DNA of 64,000 nucleotides from Pseudoalteromonas sp. '520P1 No. 423' (GCF_001269985.1 NZ_BBZB01000001.1:3658001-3722000); one strand, 5' to 3'. Shown: positions 27,385 through 38,164, counted from the first letter of the stretch. Made by a program: numbers and translations. The notes: generated from the sequence alone by a model not told the origin.

Positions 27385-28337
27385 TGTTTTACAGTAGAGA
27401 AAGTGAACTTGTAAGTAACCAAAAGACAATAGAAAGTTTTTGGCAAAATAAAGTACAGCAAAAAATATTACCGACCTCAGGTGCTAACTTAGCCTTTGCT
27501 TATGTTATCCCTGAACAGGTTAAATATACCATAGTGGTAAGCTCTGGTAGGATAGAGTGTTTATTAAAATATAAAGAGCTTATTTGGGAATTTTATAACA
27601 ATAACATTGCAGTTTTTATACTGGACCATAGAGGTCAAGGGTTATCAGAACGCACATTAAAAAATGCACACATCGGGCATATTAAGGATTTCTCTCAATA
27701 CTCTACTGATTTTAACCAGTTTAACTTACAAGTTGTTGATAAGTATTCAAAAGGAAAAAAAATTCTGTTAGCTCACTCTATGGGTTCAGCCATTGCCTAT
27801 AATTACTTAAATGAATATAAACATTCATTTGAAAAAGCCATTTTTTGCGCCCCTATGTTTGGCATTAATACAGGTAATATACCTTTATGGTTAGCTAAGT
27901 TTTTAGCGGTTAGCTTACATAAGCTGGGGTTTGGCGAAAGATACGCACCAGGTCAATCAAATTACCAAGCTAAAGATTTTAATGATAATGAACTTACACA
28001 AAGCAAAGCACGCTATCAGGTTTTCACAGACTGTTATCAAAATAATGAAAGTATAAAGTTAGGTGGAACTAGCATTGCTTGGCTTAATGGCGCTTTTAAA
28101 TCTATGACTAAAGCGCTTAATAAACCAATTGATATACCAAGCTTAATATTACAAGCACAGGCAGATACCATAGTTTGTAATCAAGCCCAAACATTAGTGC
28201 ATAATAAAATGCCACTTTCCAAACTGGTTATTTTAGAAAATGGCAAACATGAGTTGCTATGTGAAACAGATGATATTAGACAAAAAACACTTTCATTAAT
28301 TTATGAGTTTTGTGACAAAACAGATAATGGGTCCTGA
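27384..28337 (+). CDS. PldB-like lysophospholipase (alpha/beta-hydrolase)
   Basis: 317 residues. The monoacylglycerol-lipase type hydrolase fold is seen in LDHRGQGLSER (oxyanion region), AHSMGSAIAYNY with the nucleophilic serine, QADTIV with the acid and NGKHELL with the histidine. The likely reaction is cleavage of a fatty acyl chain from lysophospholipid at the inner membrane. There is no signal peptide. Coupling to cpxA suggests a role in membrane stress, which is inference. The 3' end overlaps the convergent fieF by 37 bp. Confidence 0.83.
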   Translation: MFYSRESELVSNQKTIESFWQNKVQQKILPTSGANLAFAYVIPEQVKYTIVVSSGRIECLLKYKELIWEFYNNNIAVFILDHRGQGLSERTLKNAHIGHIKDFSQYSTDFNQFNLQVVDKYSKGKKILLAHSMGSAIAYNYLNEYKHSFEKAIFCAPMFGINTGNIPLWLAKFLAVSLHKLGFGERYAPGQSNYQAKDFNDNELTQSKARYQVFTDCYQNNESIKLGGTSIAWLNGAFKSMTKALNKPIDIPSLILQAQADTIVCNQAQTLVHNKMPLSKLVILENGKHELLCETDDIRQKTLSLIYEFCDKTDNGS

Positions 28338-29197
28338 TGTATTATAATATCAAGCTCGCCATCAATGCCCTCTTTTAATAAAGCCTCAACCTCTTCAGCT
28401 ACCTGATGAGCAATAAGAAGTGGTAAATCATCATCTAACTCCACATGAAATTGAATAAACTTAGTTTTACCTGCTTGTCGTGTTCTTATATCGTGTAAAC
28501 CATGTACTTTTGAATGACTATTAACTAACCGCTTTATGACTTGCTTTTCTTCATCAGGCAACTCTTTGTCCATTAAATGCGCCCCGCTTTCTACGCCAAC
28601 TTCCCATGCGTTATAAAGCAAAAATATTGCTACACCTATGGTAAAGATAGGATCAGCAATAACCCAACCAAAACTTGCTAAGATCATCGCAGCCATAACG
28701 CTCGCATTTAATAACAAGTCGCCTTTATAGTGTAAAGAATCAGCTTTTATCGCAATCGAACCTGTTTTTTTAACAACCAAATTTTGAACAGAAATTAAAA
28801 TTAAAGTACAAAAAATTGCAAATATACTCACGCCTATGCCTATATTAAAGCCTGAACTTGAGATTTCCACAGGGTTAATTAGCCTTTCAATACCATGAAA
28901 TGCTAATAAACATGCACTGCCCGCTATAAATGCCGATTGTGCAAGCCCAGCTAGCGGCTCAGCTTTACCATGGCCATATCTATGATCATCATCAGCTGGC
29001 ATTAAGGCATAGCGTAATACAAAGAAATTAATCAATGTTGCAGTAATATCCAATAAAGAATCGGTTAATGAACCTAGCATTGCAGATGAACCCGTTGAAA
29101 GCCAAGCCCACACCTTTGCAACTATCATTAAACTGACCATGACAATGGCTGTCCAGCTCGCAAGCTTTACCCAAAAATCATATCCTTTACCTTGCAT
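28301..29197 (-). CDS. fieF: Cation-efflux pump FieF
   Basis: 298 residues of the cation diffusion facilitator family, which exports Fe2+ or Zn2+ in exchange for protons. Six membrane helices lie in the first 210 residues. LTDSLLDITATLIN in helix 2 and the matching DSLHYKGDLLLNA in helix 5 hold the metal-binding residues, and DHRYGHGKAEPLAGL is the family loop. The cytoplasmic C-terminal domain (VHGLHDIRTRQAGKTKFIQFH) is present. Length is that of E. coli FieF. Confidence 0.92.
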   Translation of the reverse strand: MQGKGYDFWVKLASWTAIVMVSLMIVAKVWAWLSTGSSAMLGSLTDSLLDITATLINFFVLRYALMPADDDHRYGHGKAEPLAGLAQSAFIAGSACLLAFHGIERLINPVEISSSGFNIGIGVSIFAIFCTLILISVQNLVVKKTGSIAIKADSLHYKGDLLLNASVMAAMILASFGWVIADPIFTIGVAIFLLYNAWEVGVESGAHLMDKELPDEEKQVIKRLVNSHSKVHGLHDIRTRQAGKTKFIQFHVELDDDLPLLIAHQVAEEVEALLKEGIDGELDIIIHQDPLSVLSQNS

Positions 29198-29290
29198 ATA
29201 TAAAAATTCTCATTTAATTACTCGAATTGATAGCATACCATTTTTACTAAATTTGTTATGATGTTTATAACTTAATAAGCCGAGATTTTT

Positions 29291-29755
29291 ATGTTAGATA
29301 TCGTACTTTACCAACCTGAAATTCCACCAAATACTGGTAATATTATTCGTTTATGTGCCAATACAGGTTACGCATTACATTTAATAGAGCCTTTAGGTTT
29401 TGAATGGGATGATAAACGTATAAAGCGAGCAGGTTTGGATTATCATGAATTTAGCAATGTAAAAAGACACGCTAACTTAGAAGCTTATATTGAAAGTGAA
29501 AAACCAAATAAGATATATGCTTGTACAACAAAAGGTACTAAATTTTTTCATGAAGCCCCATTTGAAGCTGGTGACTGTTTGTTATTCGGTCCAGAAACCC
29601 GTGGCTTACCAATAGAAACAATTAATGCATTACCTGAAGAGCAAAGACTCAGAATTCCAATGCAACCAAACAGCCGAAGCATGAATTTATCAAATGCTGT
29701 ATCTGTTTTTGTTTATGAATCTTGGAGACAACTTGGCTTTAAAGGCGCAAGTTAG
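29291..29755 (+). CDS. trmL: tRNA (cytidine/uridine-34 2'-O)-methyltransferase
   Basis: 154 residues, a minimal SPOUT methyltransferase. It methylates the wobble ribose of two leucine tRNAs using [18 protein letters not shown] is motif 1, [11 protein letters not shown] motif 2, and [20 protein letters not shown] motif 3, which together form the trefoil knot and the SAM site. Length and start match E. coli TrmL. It is divergent from fieF with 93 bp between. Confidence 0.96.
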   Translation: MLDIVLYQPEIPPNTGNIIRLCANTGYALHLIEPLGFEWDDKRIKRAGLDYHEFSNVKRHANLEAYIESEKPNKIYACTTKGTKFFHEAPFEAGDCLLFGPETRGLPIETINALPEEQRLRIPMQPNSRSMNLSNAVSVFVYESWRQLGFKGAS

Positions 29756-29794
29756 ACTCATTAACGTTAATTGCTAAACTCACATTTATAAAAA

Positions 29795-29833
29795 AACAAG
29801 CTAAGCTCTAATTACAAAAGGACTTGGCTTGTT
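29795..29833. repeat. Inverted repeat after trmL
   Basis: AACAAGCTAAG (29795-29805) faces CTTGGCTTGTT (29823-29833), 10 of 11 paired. A run of T follows only on the minus strand, so as a terminator it would block transcription entering trmL from the far side rather than end trmL itself. Confidence 0.4.
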
Positions 29834-29864
29834 GAAATATGACATCTGTAAATGCGCATAAATT

Positions 29865-31641
29865 TTGTCGTTTTACGCTCTTTTTTCTATTTTATTATTT
29901 CTTATTGTTTCACCTGTAACCCAGGCACAATCACCCATTGTTATTACTCAAACATCTCTTGATAATCAATTCAGTAAGCATATATCCCAAGATCCTAGAG
30001 GTGACTTCTGGTTATCTACAGACACTGGTGTATATCGCTTTGATGGACTGCACTTCAAAAAATAACCTCGCATATTATCCCTGGATTAAAAAGCTTTTCT
30101 TATAAACATATTTTGACAAACAAACATTTGATTTAGCTGATCAATAAAGAAAATAACCTTATAAAATATGATTTATCATCGAATAAAACAAAAGAGGTAA
30201 TAACCTTAAACCAAGCTTTTATCAACCTAACAAAAAACAAACAAGGTACTGTTTGGTTACTCAATAATGATTTTAAGCTGAAATATATTAAAAATAATTG
30301 AGCCAAATAATGACTTAGGCTCAATTGAGGATAGTTATTATAATAAACATACAGACCTTATATGGTTAGCTACAAAAGAGGAAGTATGGAGCGCCATATT
30401 ACAAAGTGAGTCGAATTTGTTATTTAATAAAGTCGCCTCAGGGGATACATCTAAGATATACGCCTCTGAAAAAAATGCCTTATGGGTAGTGATTAACAAC
30501 AAGTTAAAACTATTCAATATCTTAACTAATAAGTTTACCTTCAGGCCAACACATATTACAAATTCATAATGCAAATGACCCCTTAATAAAAAATACCCAA
30601 ATTACTTTTGTAGTTAAAAAAACACCATTTTCATTATTATGGTTTTTACTATTGACTAGTATCTGCCTGCTTTTAGCTATTTATCAAATTATTAAATTTA
30701 AAATAATAAAATCGACTCCGATACCTTAACTTCGGCTTTATTAAAACAAACAAAAGAAGCGATTTGGTTCGCTAATAATGAATTTAAAATTCAAAAAAGT
30801 TAATGAAATTTTCACTCAAATCACAGGCTTTGATGAGTCTCAAAGTAAATCTACTCCTGAACTTTTAAGCCAAGAACATAACTTATCACAAGGAATCGAA
30901 AACGAAGAGTTAGTGCTATTTTATCAGCCAAAATATAATACAAAGCAAAATAAAATAGTTGGTTTTGAGGCCTTAGCACGCTGGCCACAGCTAGATGGCA
31001 CTATGGTAAGCCTGATGACTTTATTCCCATCGCTGAGAGTAACGGCATGATAGTGCCTCTCACTTTAAGCTTATTTAAACAAGCCTGCAAACAAATCAAA
31101 CTATGGCGAAGTAGTATTGATTTAAATGGTCGCATTGCCATCAATTTATCGGCTAGGCATTTTCAGCAAGTAGATTTGGTTAAAGATCTGACTCATTGTC
31201 TTGCCGTTTATAATATTAGTGGGCGTACAATTGAATTAGAAGTCACTGAAAGTGCGATGATGGACAATCCTGACTTTGCTTTAAAGCAAATGAAAAAACT
31301 AAAAGCGCTAGGGTTACAATCGCACTTGATGATTTTGGTACTGGTCATTCATCTTTAAATTATTTAAAAAATTTCCCATAGATAGATTGAAAATTGATAG
31401 GTCTTTTATAATAGATATTACAAGCTCTGAACAAGATAGAAATATTACTTCAACTATCATTCAGTTAGCAAAGTATTTAAATATTGAGGTGATTGCTCAA
31501 GGCGTTGAAACTAAAGAGCAGGCTTATTTATTAAATATAATGGGGTGTCAGGTTATTCAAGGATATTATTTTAGCCGACCAATACCAGCGAGTGATGTGA
31601 TTAACTTAATCAAACAGCCGACTAAAATACAAAATAGCTAA
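29865..31641 (+). pseudogene. Decayed propeller-PAS-EAL signalling protein
   Basis: A signal peptide and propeller start (SKHISQDPRGDFWLSTDTGV and RFDGLHF) are followed by frame changes and stops. Further propeller pieces (GTVWLLNND, DLIWLATKEEVW, NALWVVINN) continue to about 30545. A membrane helix (SLLWFLLLTSICLLLAIYQ) and a PAS fragment (AIWFANNEFKIQKVNEIFTQ) then jump straight to an EAL domain: LFYQPKY, GFEALARWP, INLSARHFQ, ELEVTESAMM, IAQGVETKEQA, GYYFSRPIPA. The GGDEF domain expected between PAS and EAL is missing, as is most of the propeller. At least five frameshifts or stops show it is dead. It would have been a cyclic-di-GMP phosphodiesterase or hybrid enzyme. Confidence 0.88.
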
Positions 31642-32651
31642 CTTTCAGATTTCTTCTCTCTTCCAAGTAATGACATAGCAGCATCTTTAACATCTTTACC
31701 TTGATACAATACTTGATAAATTTGTTCAGTGATCGGCATTTCAACTCCAACTCTTTGTGCTAAGTTATATACTTCTTTGGTATTACGATAACCTTCAACA
31801 ACCTGGCCAATTTCAGTAATTGCCTGCTCAACAGCAGAGCCTTTACCTAGCGCTAAACCAAAACGTCTATTCCTAGATTGATTATCCGTACAGGTTAAGA
31901 TCAAGTCGCCTAAACCGGCCATACCCATAAAGGTTTCTGGTTTTGCACCTAAAGCAGATCCTAAACGACACATTTCAGCTAAACCACGGGTGATCAAAGC
32001 TGTTCTGGCATTGGCACCAAAGCCAGTACCATCAGAAACACCCGCACCAATTGCAATCACATTTTTAACCGCACCGCCCAGTTGCACACCAACAAAATCA
32101 TTATTAGTATAAACACGGAACGAGCGACAACAATGCAATAAATCAGATAATGAATCGATTAAATCTGTATCAGTTGAAGATAAAGAAATTGCAGTTGGTA
32201 AACCTAATGCCATTTCCTTAGCAAATGTCGGTCCAGACAATACACCTAAAGACACTTCATCACCTAATGCATCTTTTGCGACATCTTGTAATAAACGTCC
32301 TGTATTTGGCTCTAAACCTTTTGTAGCCCAAACAATTTTAGTGCCTAGCTGTAAAAATGGTTTAATGCTTTTTAATGTATCGGCAAATGCATGACTTGGT
32401 ACCACAACCAAAACGATTGGGCAATCACTGACTGCTTTTTCGATATCTGACTCTAAAGAAAGAGATTCCGGAAAAGTTACATCTGGCAGGTAACGCTGAT
32501 TAGTGCGAGTTGATTCAAGTTCATTAATCGCACCTGAGTCTCTCCCCCATAAGCGTATAGGGTGTCCATTTCTCGCTAAACAAATAGCAAGGGCGGTCCC
32601 GTAAGAGCCCGCCCCCAATACTGTCACAGCATTTTTTGCTGTAATAGTCAT
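31638..32651 (-). CDS. gpsA: Glycerol-3-phosphate dehydrogenase [NAD(P)+]
   Basis: 337 residues. It reduces dihydroxyacetone phosphate to glycerol 3-phosphate for phospholipid synthesis. The N-terminal Rossmann motif is [25 protein letters not shown] and [17 protein letters not shown] are conserved, and the catalytic lysine lies in [15 protein letters not shown]. It follows secB after 3 bp; the order grxC-secB-gpsA is a standard gammaproteobacterial cluster. Its stop overlaps the end of the EAL pseudogene by a few bases. Confidence 0.96.
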   Translation of the reverse strand: MTITAKNAVTVLGAGSYGTALAICLARNGHPIRLWGRDSGAINELESTRTNQRYLPDVTFPESLSLESDIEKAVSDCPIVLVVVPSHAFADTLKSIKPFLQLGTKIVWATKGLEPNTGRLLQDVAKDALGDEVSLGVLSGPTFAKEMALGLPTAISLSSTDTDLIDSLSDLLHCCRSFRVYTNNDFVGVQLGGAVKNVIAIGAGVSDGTGFGANARTALITRGLAEMCRLGSALGAKPETFMGMAGLGDLILTCTDNQSRNRRFGLALGKGSAVEQAITEIGQVVEGYRNTKEVYNLAQRVGVEMPITEQIYQVLYQGKDVKDAAMSLLGREKKSES

Positions 32652-32654
32652 AAC

Positions 32655-33143
32655 TTAAGCGTTTACTTCAGTTGCTTGCTGTTCAGCTTGTGCAGCACGT
32701 TGCTGTACATATTGACCAAATAATGCGTCAAAGTTAACTGGTGCAAGGTTAAGCTGTGGAAAAGTACCACGGTTAACTAAGTTAGCTACTGTTTCACGTG
32801 CATATGGGAATAAAACGTTCGGGCAGAAAGCACCTAACATATGCGCCATTTGACCTTCTTCAAGCTCAGCAATTGCAAAAATACCAGCTTGTTGTACTTC
32901 ACATAAGAATGCGGTTTCTTCACCTAAAGATGCAGTCACAGTAAGAGAAAGAACAACTTCAAATACACCTTCGTCTAATTTGTTAGAACGCGTATCTAAA
33001 TCAAGTTTAACTTCTGGCGTCCATTCTTTTTGGAAAATAGCTGGAGAATTTGGCGTTTCAAAAGATACGTCTTTTGTAAAGATACGTTGAATTGAAAACT
33101 GTGGTGCTTGTTGTTCTTGTGCTACACTTTGTTCTTCTGACAT
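32655..33143 (-). CDS. secB: Protein-export chaperone SecB
   Basis: 162 residues. The tetrameric chaperone keeps secretory precursors unfolded and hands them to Sec[20 protein letters not shown] is the N-terminal signature strand, and [20 protein letters not shown] with [17 protein letters not shown] is the conserved C-terminal half. AGGAAA lies 6 nt before the ATG. It sits between grxC and gpsA on one strand. Confidence 0.96.
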   Translation of the reverse strand: MSEEQSVAQEQQAPQFSIQRIFTKDVSFETPNSPAIFQKEWTPEVKLDLDTRSNKLDEGVFEVVLSLTVTASLGEETAFLCEVQQAGIFAIAELEEGQMAHMLGAFCPNVLFPYARETVANLVNRGTFPQLNLAPVNFDALFGQYVQQRAAQAEQQATEVNA

Positions 33144-33201
33144 TGTTATTTCCTATTGAAATCTATTTAATTATTTTAAAATTCTTTGGTAAAACTTATT
33201 A

Positions 33202-33456
33202 CTAATTTAGTAATGTATCTAATTTACCTTGCGCTTCTAAATGCATCATATCATCGCAACCACCGATATGTTGTTCACCAACAAAGATCTGTGGCACAGT
33301 ATAACTGCCGTTAGCTTTATCTATCATTTCATTTCTGAGTTCAGGCTGCTGACCAATATCGAATTCAGTAAATTCAATATTTTTATGGTTTAATAAAGCC
33401 TTAGCTCTGACACAGTATGGGCAATATGCTTTAGTGTAAATAACAACATTATTCAT
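33202..33456 (-). CDS. grxC: Glutaredoxin 3
   Basis: 84 residues with the active site CPYC near the N-terminus and the glutathione-binding TVPQIFVG and GGCDD. It reduces disulfides and mixed disulfides with glutathione. The ATG at 33456 has AGGAA 7 nt before it; the TTG at 33462 has no such site. It is followed by secB after 58 bp and preceded by the rhodanese gene 9 bp away. Confidence 0.95.
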   Translation of the reverse strand: MNNVVIYTKAYCPYCVRAKALLNHKNIEFTEFDIGQQPELRNEMIDKANGSYTVPQIFVGEQHIGGCDDMMHLEAQGKLDTLLN

Positions 33457-33465
33457 TTTCAATTC

Positions 33466-33897
33466 CTACTTACCTGAAGTCATCGGTAAACCAGCGCCTT
33501 GCCAAGCTCCAATACCACCAGTAAGGGTAGAAACTTGCGTAAAACCAGCTTTATATAAGCTATCTGCAACACCTGATGCCGTCATACCTGTGACACATAC
33601 AACTATAATGGGATCGTTTTTATGCTTTTCAATAGTTGAAAACTCTTTTTGTTTTGCTTTTTCTGAAGCTAAATGAACTGAGTTTGCAATATGACCTTTA
33701 TTAAAGTCAGCTTGAGCTCTTATATCTAAAATAACTGCATTTTCACGGTTAACTGCCATCGTTAATTGCTGAGGGTTAACCTGTTTTATAGGAGAAAACT
33801 TAGATTTAAACCAGCTCATGATTAGCATTACTGCAATACCAACCCAAATTAAACTTAACCCAATATTATTTGTAATAAATTCGATATATTGTTCCAT
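33466..33897 (-). CDS. Membrane-anchored rhodanese-like protein (YibN type)
   Basis: About 143 residues. One N-terminal membrane helix (LSLIWVGIAVMLIM) is followed by a rhodanese domain: ILDIRAQADFNKGHI, the active-site loop VCVTGMTAS with the catalytic cysteine, and GGIGAWQGAGLP. It corresponds to E. coli YibN, which sits in the same place before grxC-secB-gpsA. GGAAGG 5 nt before the ATG at 33897 decides the start; an upstream extension of 24 codons has no homology. The substrate is unknown. Confidence 0.88.
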   Translation of the reverse strand: MEQYIEFITNNIGLSLIWVGIAVMLIMSWFKSKFSPIKQVNPQQLTMAVNRENAVILDIRAQADFNKGHIANSVHLASEKAKQKEFSTIEKHKNDPIIVVCVTGMTASGVADSLYKAGFTQVSTLTGGIGAWQGAGLPMTSGK

Positions 33898-34123
33898 TGA
33901 CCTTCCAATTAATTCATTTGCATATAAAACAAAAGCAGCAGTATACATGCTCCTTTCTCTCAATACCAACTGAGTAATTTTACAAATTAAAATAAATACA
34001 ACTTAAGTGAATTATTTTAATATCAGAATTTCTTTGCGGATTTTATCAGCAAAAAGCGGTAAGCTAAGGCCTGATTAATCAAAATTTAATTCTTCGTCTT
34101 GCTTTTATAAACAAGGATCACCA

Positions 34124-35668
34124 ATGACACTGCAAAAAAAGCCACTTGTACTTATTATTTTAGATGGTTGGGGCTATAGCGAAAAAACGCAAAGTAATGC
34201 TATTTTAGCTGCCAATACACCTGTAATTGATAAACTTTGGCAAGATTACCCAAGTACTTTAATTTCAGGTTCAGGTTTGGATGTTGGACTTCCTGACGGT
34301 CAAATGGGTAATTCAGAAGTAGGTCATGTCAATTTAGGTGCCGGCAGAATCGTTTATCAAGACTTCACCCGCATTACTAAATCTATACATGATGGGGAGT
34401 TTAATCACAATCCTGTATTAGTAAAAGCAATCGATAAAGCAGTCGAAAATAACAAAGCAGTGCATTTGATGGGACTTTTAAGCCCAGGCGGTGTTCATAG
34501 CCACGAAGAACATATATTAGCAGCAATTGATTTAGCGGCAGAACGTGGCGCTAACGAGATTTACTTACACGCATTTTTGGACGGTCGAGATACGCCACCT
34601 AGAAGCGCAAATAACTCATTAACTGCGGTAGATGAGAAGTTTGCATCAATAGGCAAAGGTCGTACAGCAAGCATTATTGGACGCTATTTTGCAATGGATA
34701 GAGATAATCGCTGGGATCGTGTAGAACAAGCATATAACTTAATGGTAACGGGTGAATCACAATTTACCTATGCGACTGCGAATGAAGCGCTTGAAGCTGC
34801 CTATGCACGAGATGAAAATGATGAATTTGTAGCGGCTACAAGCATTCAAAGTGAAACGGATTCATCTGCCACTATAAATGATGGCGATGCAGTTATTTTT
34901 ATGAACTTTAGAGCCGATCGCGCTCGTGAAATGACACGTGCATTTGTTGATGCCGATTTCTCTGGTTTTACTAAACAAAAAGCACCAAAGTTAGCTGATT
35001 TTGTGATGCTTACTGAATATGCAGCAGATATAGAAACATCAAAAGCATTTCCACCAAATAAATTAGACAATGTACTAGGTGAATGGTTAGCAAAACATAA
35101 TAAAACACAGTTACGTATATCTGAAACAGAAAAATATGCCCACGTTACTTTCTTTTTCAGTGGCGGCAAAGAAGACTTATTTAAAGGTGAAACGAGAGAA
35201 CTTATCCCATCACCTAAAGTTGCGACATATGATTTACAGCCAGAAATGAATTCAGAGTTACTCACCGATAAATTAGTAGCAGCAATCCATAGCGGCGAAC
35301 ATGATGCCATTATTTGTAACTATCCAAATGGTGATATGGTTGGTCATTCAGGTGTATTTGATGCTGCAGTAAAAGCCTGTGAAGCAGTTGACCACTGTAT
35401 TGGTCGTATCGTAAAAGCACTTGAAGAAACAGGCAGTGAAGCTTTGATCACCGCAGATCACGGTAATGCAGAGCTGATGAAAAACCCTGAAACAGGTCAA
35501 GCACACACAGCCCACACAAATGAACCTGTACCTTTTATATATGTTGGCAGAAATGCGCAAGCTTTTGAAGGTAAAGCACTCAGTGATGTTGCGCCTACTA
35601 TGCTGCACCTTATGGGCATGGAGCAACCTGAAGAAATGACAGGTTCAGTCATCATGCAGCTTAAATAA
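34124..35668 (+). CDS. gpmI: Phosphoglycerate mutase, 2,3-BPG-independent
   Basis: 514 residues, usual for the manganese-dependent enzyme that interconverts 3- and 2-phosphoglycerate. [11 protein letters not shown] starts the phosphatase domain, [17 protein letters not shown] contains the phosphoserine, and [23 protein letters not shown] and [11 protein letters not shown] carry metal ligands. AAGGA lies 7 nt before the ATG. envC follows after 11 bp. It is divergent from yibN. Together with fba, pgk and epd it supplies much of lower glycolysis from this window. Confidence 0.97.
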   Translation: MTLQKKPLVLIILDGWGYSEKTQSNAILAANTPVIDKLWQDYPSTLISGSGLDVGLPDGQMGNSEVGHVNLGAGRIVYQDFTRITKSIHDGEFNHNPVLVKAIDKAVENNKAVHLMGLLSPGGVHSHEEHILAAIDLAAERGANEIYLHAFLDGRDTPPRSANNSLTAVDEKFASIGKGRTASIIGRYFAMDRDNRWDRVEQAYNLMVTGESQFTYATANEALEAAYARDENDEFVAATSIQSETDSSATINDGDAVIFMNFRADRAREMTRAFVDADFSGFTKQKAPKLADFVMLTEYAADIETSKAFPPNKLDNVLGEWLAKHNKTQLRISETEKYAHVTFFFSGGKEDLFKGETRELIPSPKVATYDLQPEMNSELLTDKLVAAIHSGEHDAIICNYPNGDMVGHSGVFDAAVKACEAVDHCIGRIVKALEETGSEALITADHGNAELMKNPETGQAHTAHTNEPVPFIYVGRNAQAFEGKALSDVAPTMLHLMGMEQPEEMTGSVIMQLK

Positions 35669-35679
35669 CTGGTTTATTT

Positions 35680-36816
35680 ATGCGAACTATTAAACAGTTA
35701 CTTGCTTTAACTGTTTGTTTAATTTCGGTTTCACTAACATCTGTTAGTGCAACCGAAAAACAAACTGAGCAAGACTTAAATCAAATACAAAAAACGCTAA
35801 AATCTAGTGTCGATAAACTTAAAACGCAAAAACAAAAAATAAATAAGATTGAAAGCACATTAAAAGAATCAGAATTAGCGATAGCCAAAAACTCAAAGTC
35901 ACTTAATGAACTTGATTTTTCTATCGAGCTTAATAGAAGTGAACAGAACCAATTACAAAAACAAATAAAAAAGCTCACTCAAAATAAAAAACAGCAACAA
36001 AAAGCGCTATCAAGCCAATTAAAAAGTGCTTATATGACAGGCAGTCATGACTATAGTAAACTTTTATTAAATCAAGAAAATATAGCAACATTTGAAAGAA
36101 CTCTCACCTATTACAGTTATCTTAATAAAGCACGATTAACCCAGCTTGATAAGTTAAAGATTACACTTATTCAATTAGAAGAAAAACAAAATGAATTAGC
36201 ACAGACCCAAGCCAAATTGCTGACATTATTAGCCGAACAAAAACAAAACAGGAAATCGCTATTAATTGCAAAAAGCAAAAGAAAAGGAAATTTAGCTTTA
36301 TTAAAAAAACAATTCACAAATACAACTAGCTCAGTTGAATATTTGAAAAAAAATGAACAAATTTTAATTGAAACCCTAAAAAACTTACAAGAAGATATAA
36401 AACAACAGCTTACGTTTGAAGGACTAAAAAGTACTAAAGGCAAGTTAAAATGGCCAAGTAGAGGTCGATTAAAACATAAATTTGGCCAAAGAAAGTATGG
36501 GAAATTAAAATGGAAAGGAGTGCTTATTAACGCCAAAGAAGGTGCGTCAGTTACAACCATTCATAATGGTAAGGTTGTTTTTGCTGACTGGCTCAAAGGT
36601 TTTGGTTGGGTAATCGTGATAGATCATGGCAAAGGGTTTATGAGTTTATATGGCCATAATCAGGCATTATTAAAAAGTGTTGGAGAGGAAGTTTCTCAAG
36701 GTGAATTGATCGCTTTAGTCGGTCAAAGCGGTGGACAAGAGAATCCTGGTCTATACTTCGAAATACGGCATAAGGGACAAGCTATTAATCCTACAAAATG
36801 GTGTAAGCGAATTTAA
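35680..36816 (+). CDS. envC: Murein hydrolase activator EnvC
   Basis: 378 residues. A signal peptide (about 24 residues) is followed by a long coiled coil to about residue 250, rich in lysine and glutamine, and a C-terminal LytM domain (KLKWPSRGRLKHKFG, IVIDHGKGFMSLYGHN, GLYFEIRHKGQAINP). EnvC activates the amidases AmiA and AmiB at the septum and is itself controlled by FtsEX across the inner membrane; ftsE and ftsX are also in this window. The LytM site keeps few zinc ligands, as in catalytically inactive EnvC. The order gpmI-envC-ctpA-yibQ is conserved in related bacteria. Confidence 0.93.
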   Translation: MRTIKQLLALTVCLISVSLTSVSATEKQTEQDLNQIQKTLKSSVDKLKTQKQKINKIESTLKESELAIAKNSKSLNELDFSIELNRSEQNQLQKQIKKLTQNKKQQQKALSSQLKSAYMTGSHDYSKLLLNQENIATFERTLTYYSYLNKARLTQLDKLKITLIQLEEKQNELAQTQAKLLTLLAEQKQNRKSLLIAKSKRKGNLALLKKQFTNTTSSVEYLKKNEQILIETLKNLQEDIKQQLTFEGLKSTKGKLKWPSRGRLKHKFGQRKYGKLKWKGVLINAKEGASVTTIHNGKVVFADWLKGFGWVIVIDHGKGFMSLYGHNQALLKSVGEEVSQGELIALVGQSGGQENPGLYFEIRHKGQAINPTKWCKRI

Positions 36817-36855
36817 GACTTTAATTGGCTACACCCCCAACCCCGGGAGTAGCCA

Positions 36856-38067
36856 ATGCATATATCATTAAAATTTAATCAGTTTCTTAGCTTTATCATC
36901 ATTCTATTAGCATTTTATTTTTCACCTGTCAGTTCAGAGGAAACAAGTTCAAAGCTTACTAATGCTAATATGAAACATATTTTGGAGCATATCCAAACTT
37001 TTTATGTTGACGAAGTAAATACACAAAAACTCAATAGTTCAGCTGTTGATTCAGTTTTAAAGCAATTAGACCCCTACTCTGAGTACTTAGACGAACAAGA
37101 GCTCGAAGACCTATTTAATATAACCAATGGCCAATACACAGGCCTAGGAATAGAAGTCGAGATGCGTGATGAGCATATCGTAATCATCGCATCTTTAAAC
37201 AACTCCCCTGCAGCGCAAGCGGGTTTACAAAAGGGCGATATTTTACTGTCTATCAATGGTCAAACGGTGATCAACAAACAAATTAAACAAGTTGCGACTT
37301 TGATCAGTAAAACAGAGACCTCCGCTGTAAACTTAAGCATAGCCAGATCTGGATTTTCAACCCCCCTAGACTTTGAAGTTGAACGTCAAATAATAGAATT
37401 AGAAACTGTCACAAGTAAGGTGGATATTGCAGGTTATGCCTATTTACGCATCGTGAGTTTTAATAACCATACACTGCATGATGTTGCCAGACATATAGCA
37501 AGATTGAAAACTGAAAATGGTTTGCCTCTAAAAGGCCTGTTAATTGATTTAAGAGATAACCCTGGCGGTATTTTAGATAGTGCGGTTGCTATTTCAGATT
37601 TATTTTTGCGAGGCGGTATTATAGTATCAACTAAAGGTCGTTTTTATGACGCTAACCAGGTTTTTACAGCAAGTAATTCAGATATATTAAATGGTGCACC
37701 TATGGTGGTATTAATTAATAAAGGTTCGGCATCAGCGGCTGAAATCTTAGCCGGCGCCTTAAAGGATAATAAACGTGCGACGATAGTAGGCACTCGATCA
37801 TATGGCAAAGGTTCAGTGCAATCGCTTATCCCACTAGGCAATGGTCAAACAGCATTAAAACTTACTACAGCTAAATATTATACACCTTCAGGTATTTCAA
37901 TTGATGGCATAGGCATTACACCTGATATCCCTATTACACAATCAAGCCTTCCTCAATCGGATAAATTAGCTATAATGAACCTAAGTAAAGGTAAAGAAAA
38001 CCAAGTATTTACTTCAACTTTTAAAGATGTGCAATTAGCTAAAGCACAAAAAATACTAGAGCAATAA
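36856..38067 (+). CDS. ctpA: C-terminal processing protease (S41)
   Basis: 403 residues. A signal peptide (through about residue 27) precedes a PDZ domain (GLGIEVEMRDEHIVIIASLN and SPAAQAGLQKGDILLSING) and the S41 core: LIDLRDNPGGILDSAVAI, the nucleophile in NKGSASAAEILAGALKD and the lysine in GTRSYGKGSVQ. Such periplasmic proteases cut C-terminal ends, including of cell-wall hydrolases. GGGAG 8 nt before the ATG is the ribosome binding site. Location after envC agrees with a cell-wall role. The gene symbol is by family; E. coli Prc is much longer. Confidence 0.9.
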   Translation: MHISLKFNQFLSFIIILLAFYFSPVSSEETSSKLTNANMKHILEHIQTFYVDEVNTQKLNSSAVDSVLKQLDPYSEYLDEQELEDLFNITNGQYTGLGIEVEMRDEHIVIIASLNNSPAAQAGLQKGDILLSINGQTVINKQIKQVATLISKTETSAVNLSIARSGFSTPLDFEVERQIIELETVTSKVDIAGYAYLRIVSFNNHTLHDVARHIARLKTENGLPLKGLLIDLRDNPGGILDSAVAISDLFLRGGIIVSTKGRFYDANQVFTASNSDILNGAPMVVLINKGSASAAEILAGALKDNKRATIVGTRSYGKGSVQSLIPLGNGQTALKLTTAKYYTPSGISIDGIGITPDIPITQSSLPQSDKLAIMNLSKGKENQVFTSTFKDVQLAKAQKILEQ

Positions 38068-38093
38068 TCGCCACTTTTAAGAAAGTAGCATTT

Positions 38094-38134
38094 ACCTAAG
38101 TTAAAACAATAGATATTATTGATTTAACTTAGGT
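38094..38134. repeat. 18-bp inverted repeat between ctpA and yibQ
   Basis: The 18 bases at 38094-38111 (starting ACCTAAGTTAAA) pair with 38117-38134 at 17 of 18 positions across a 5-nt loop. An A/T-rich run follows but not a clean T-run. It could be a weak terminator, a stabilising hairpin or an operator. Confidence 0.5.
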
Positions 38135-38164
38135 TGTAATAAAAAATAATAATAAGAATAAAAA

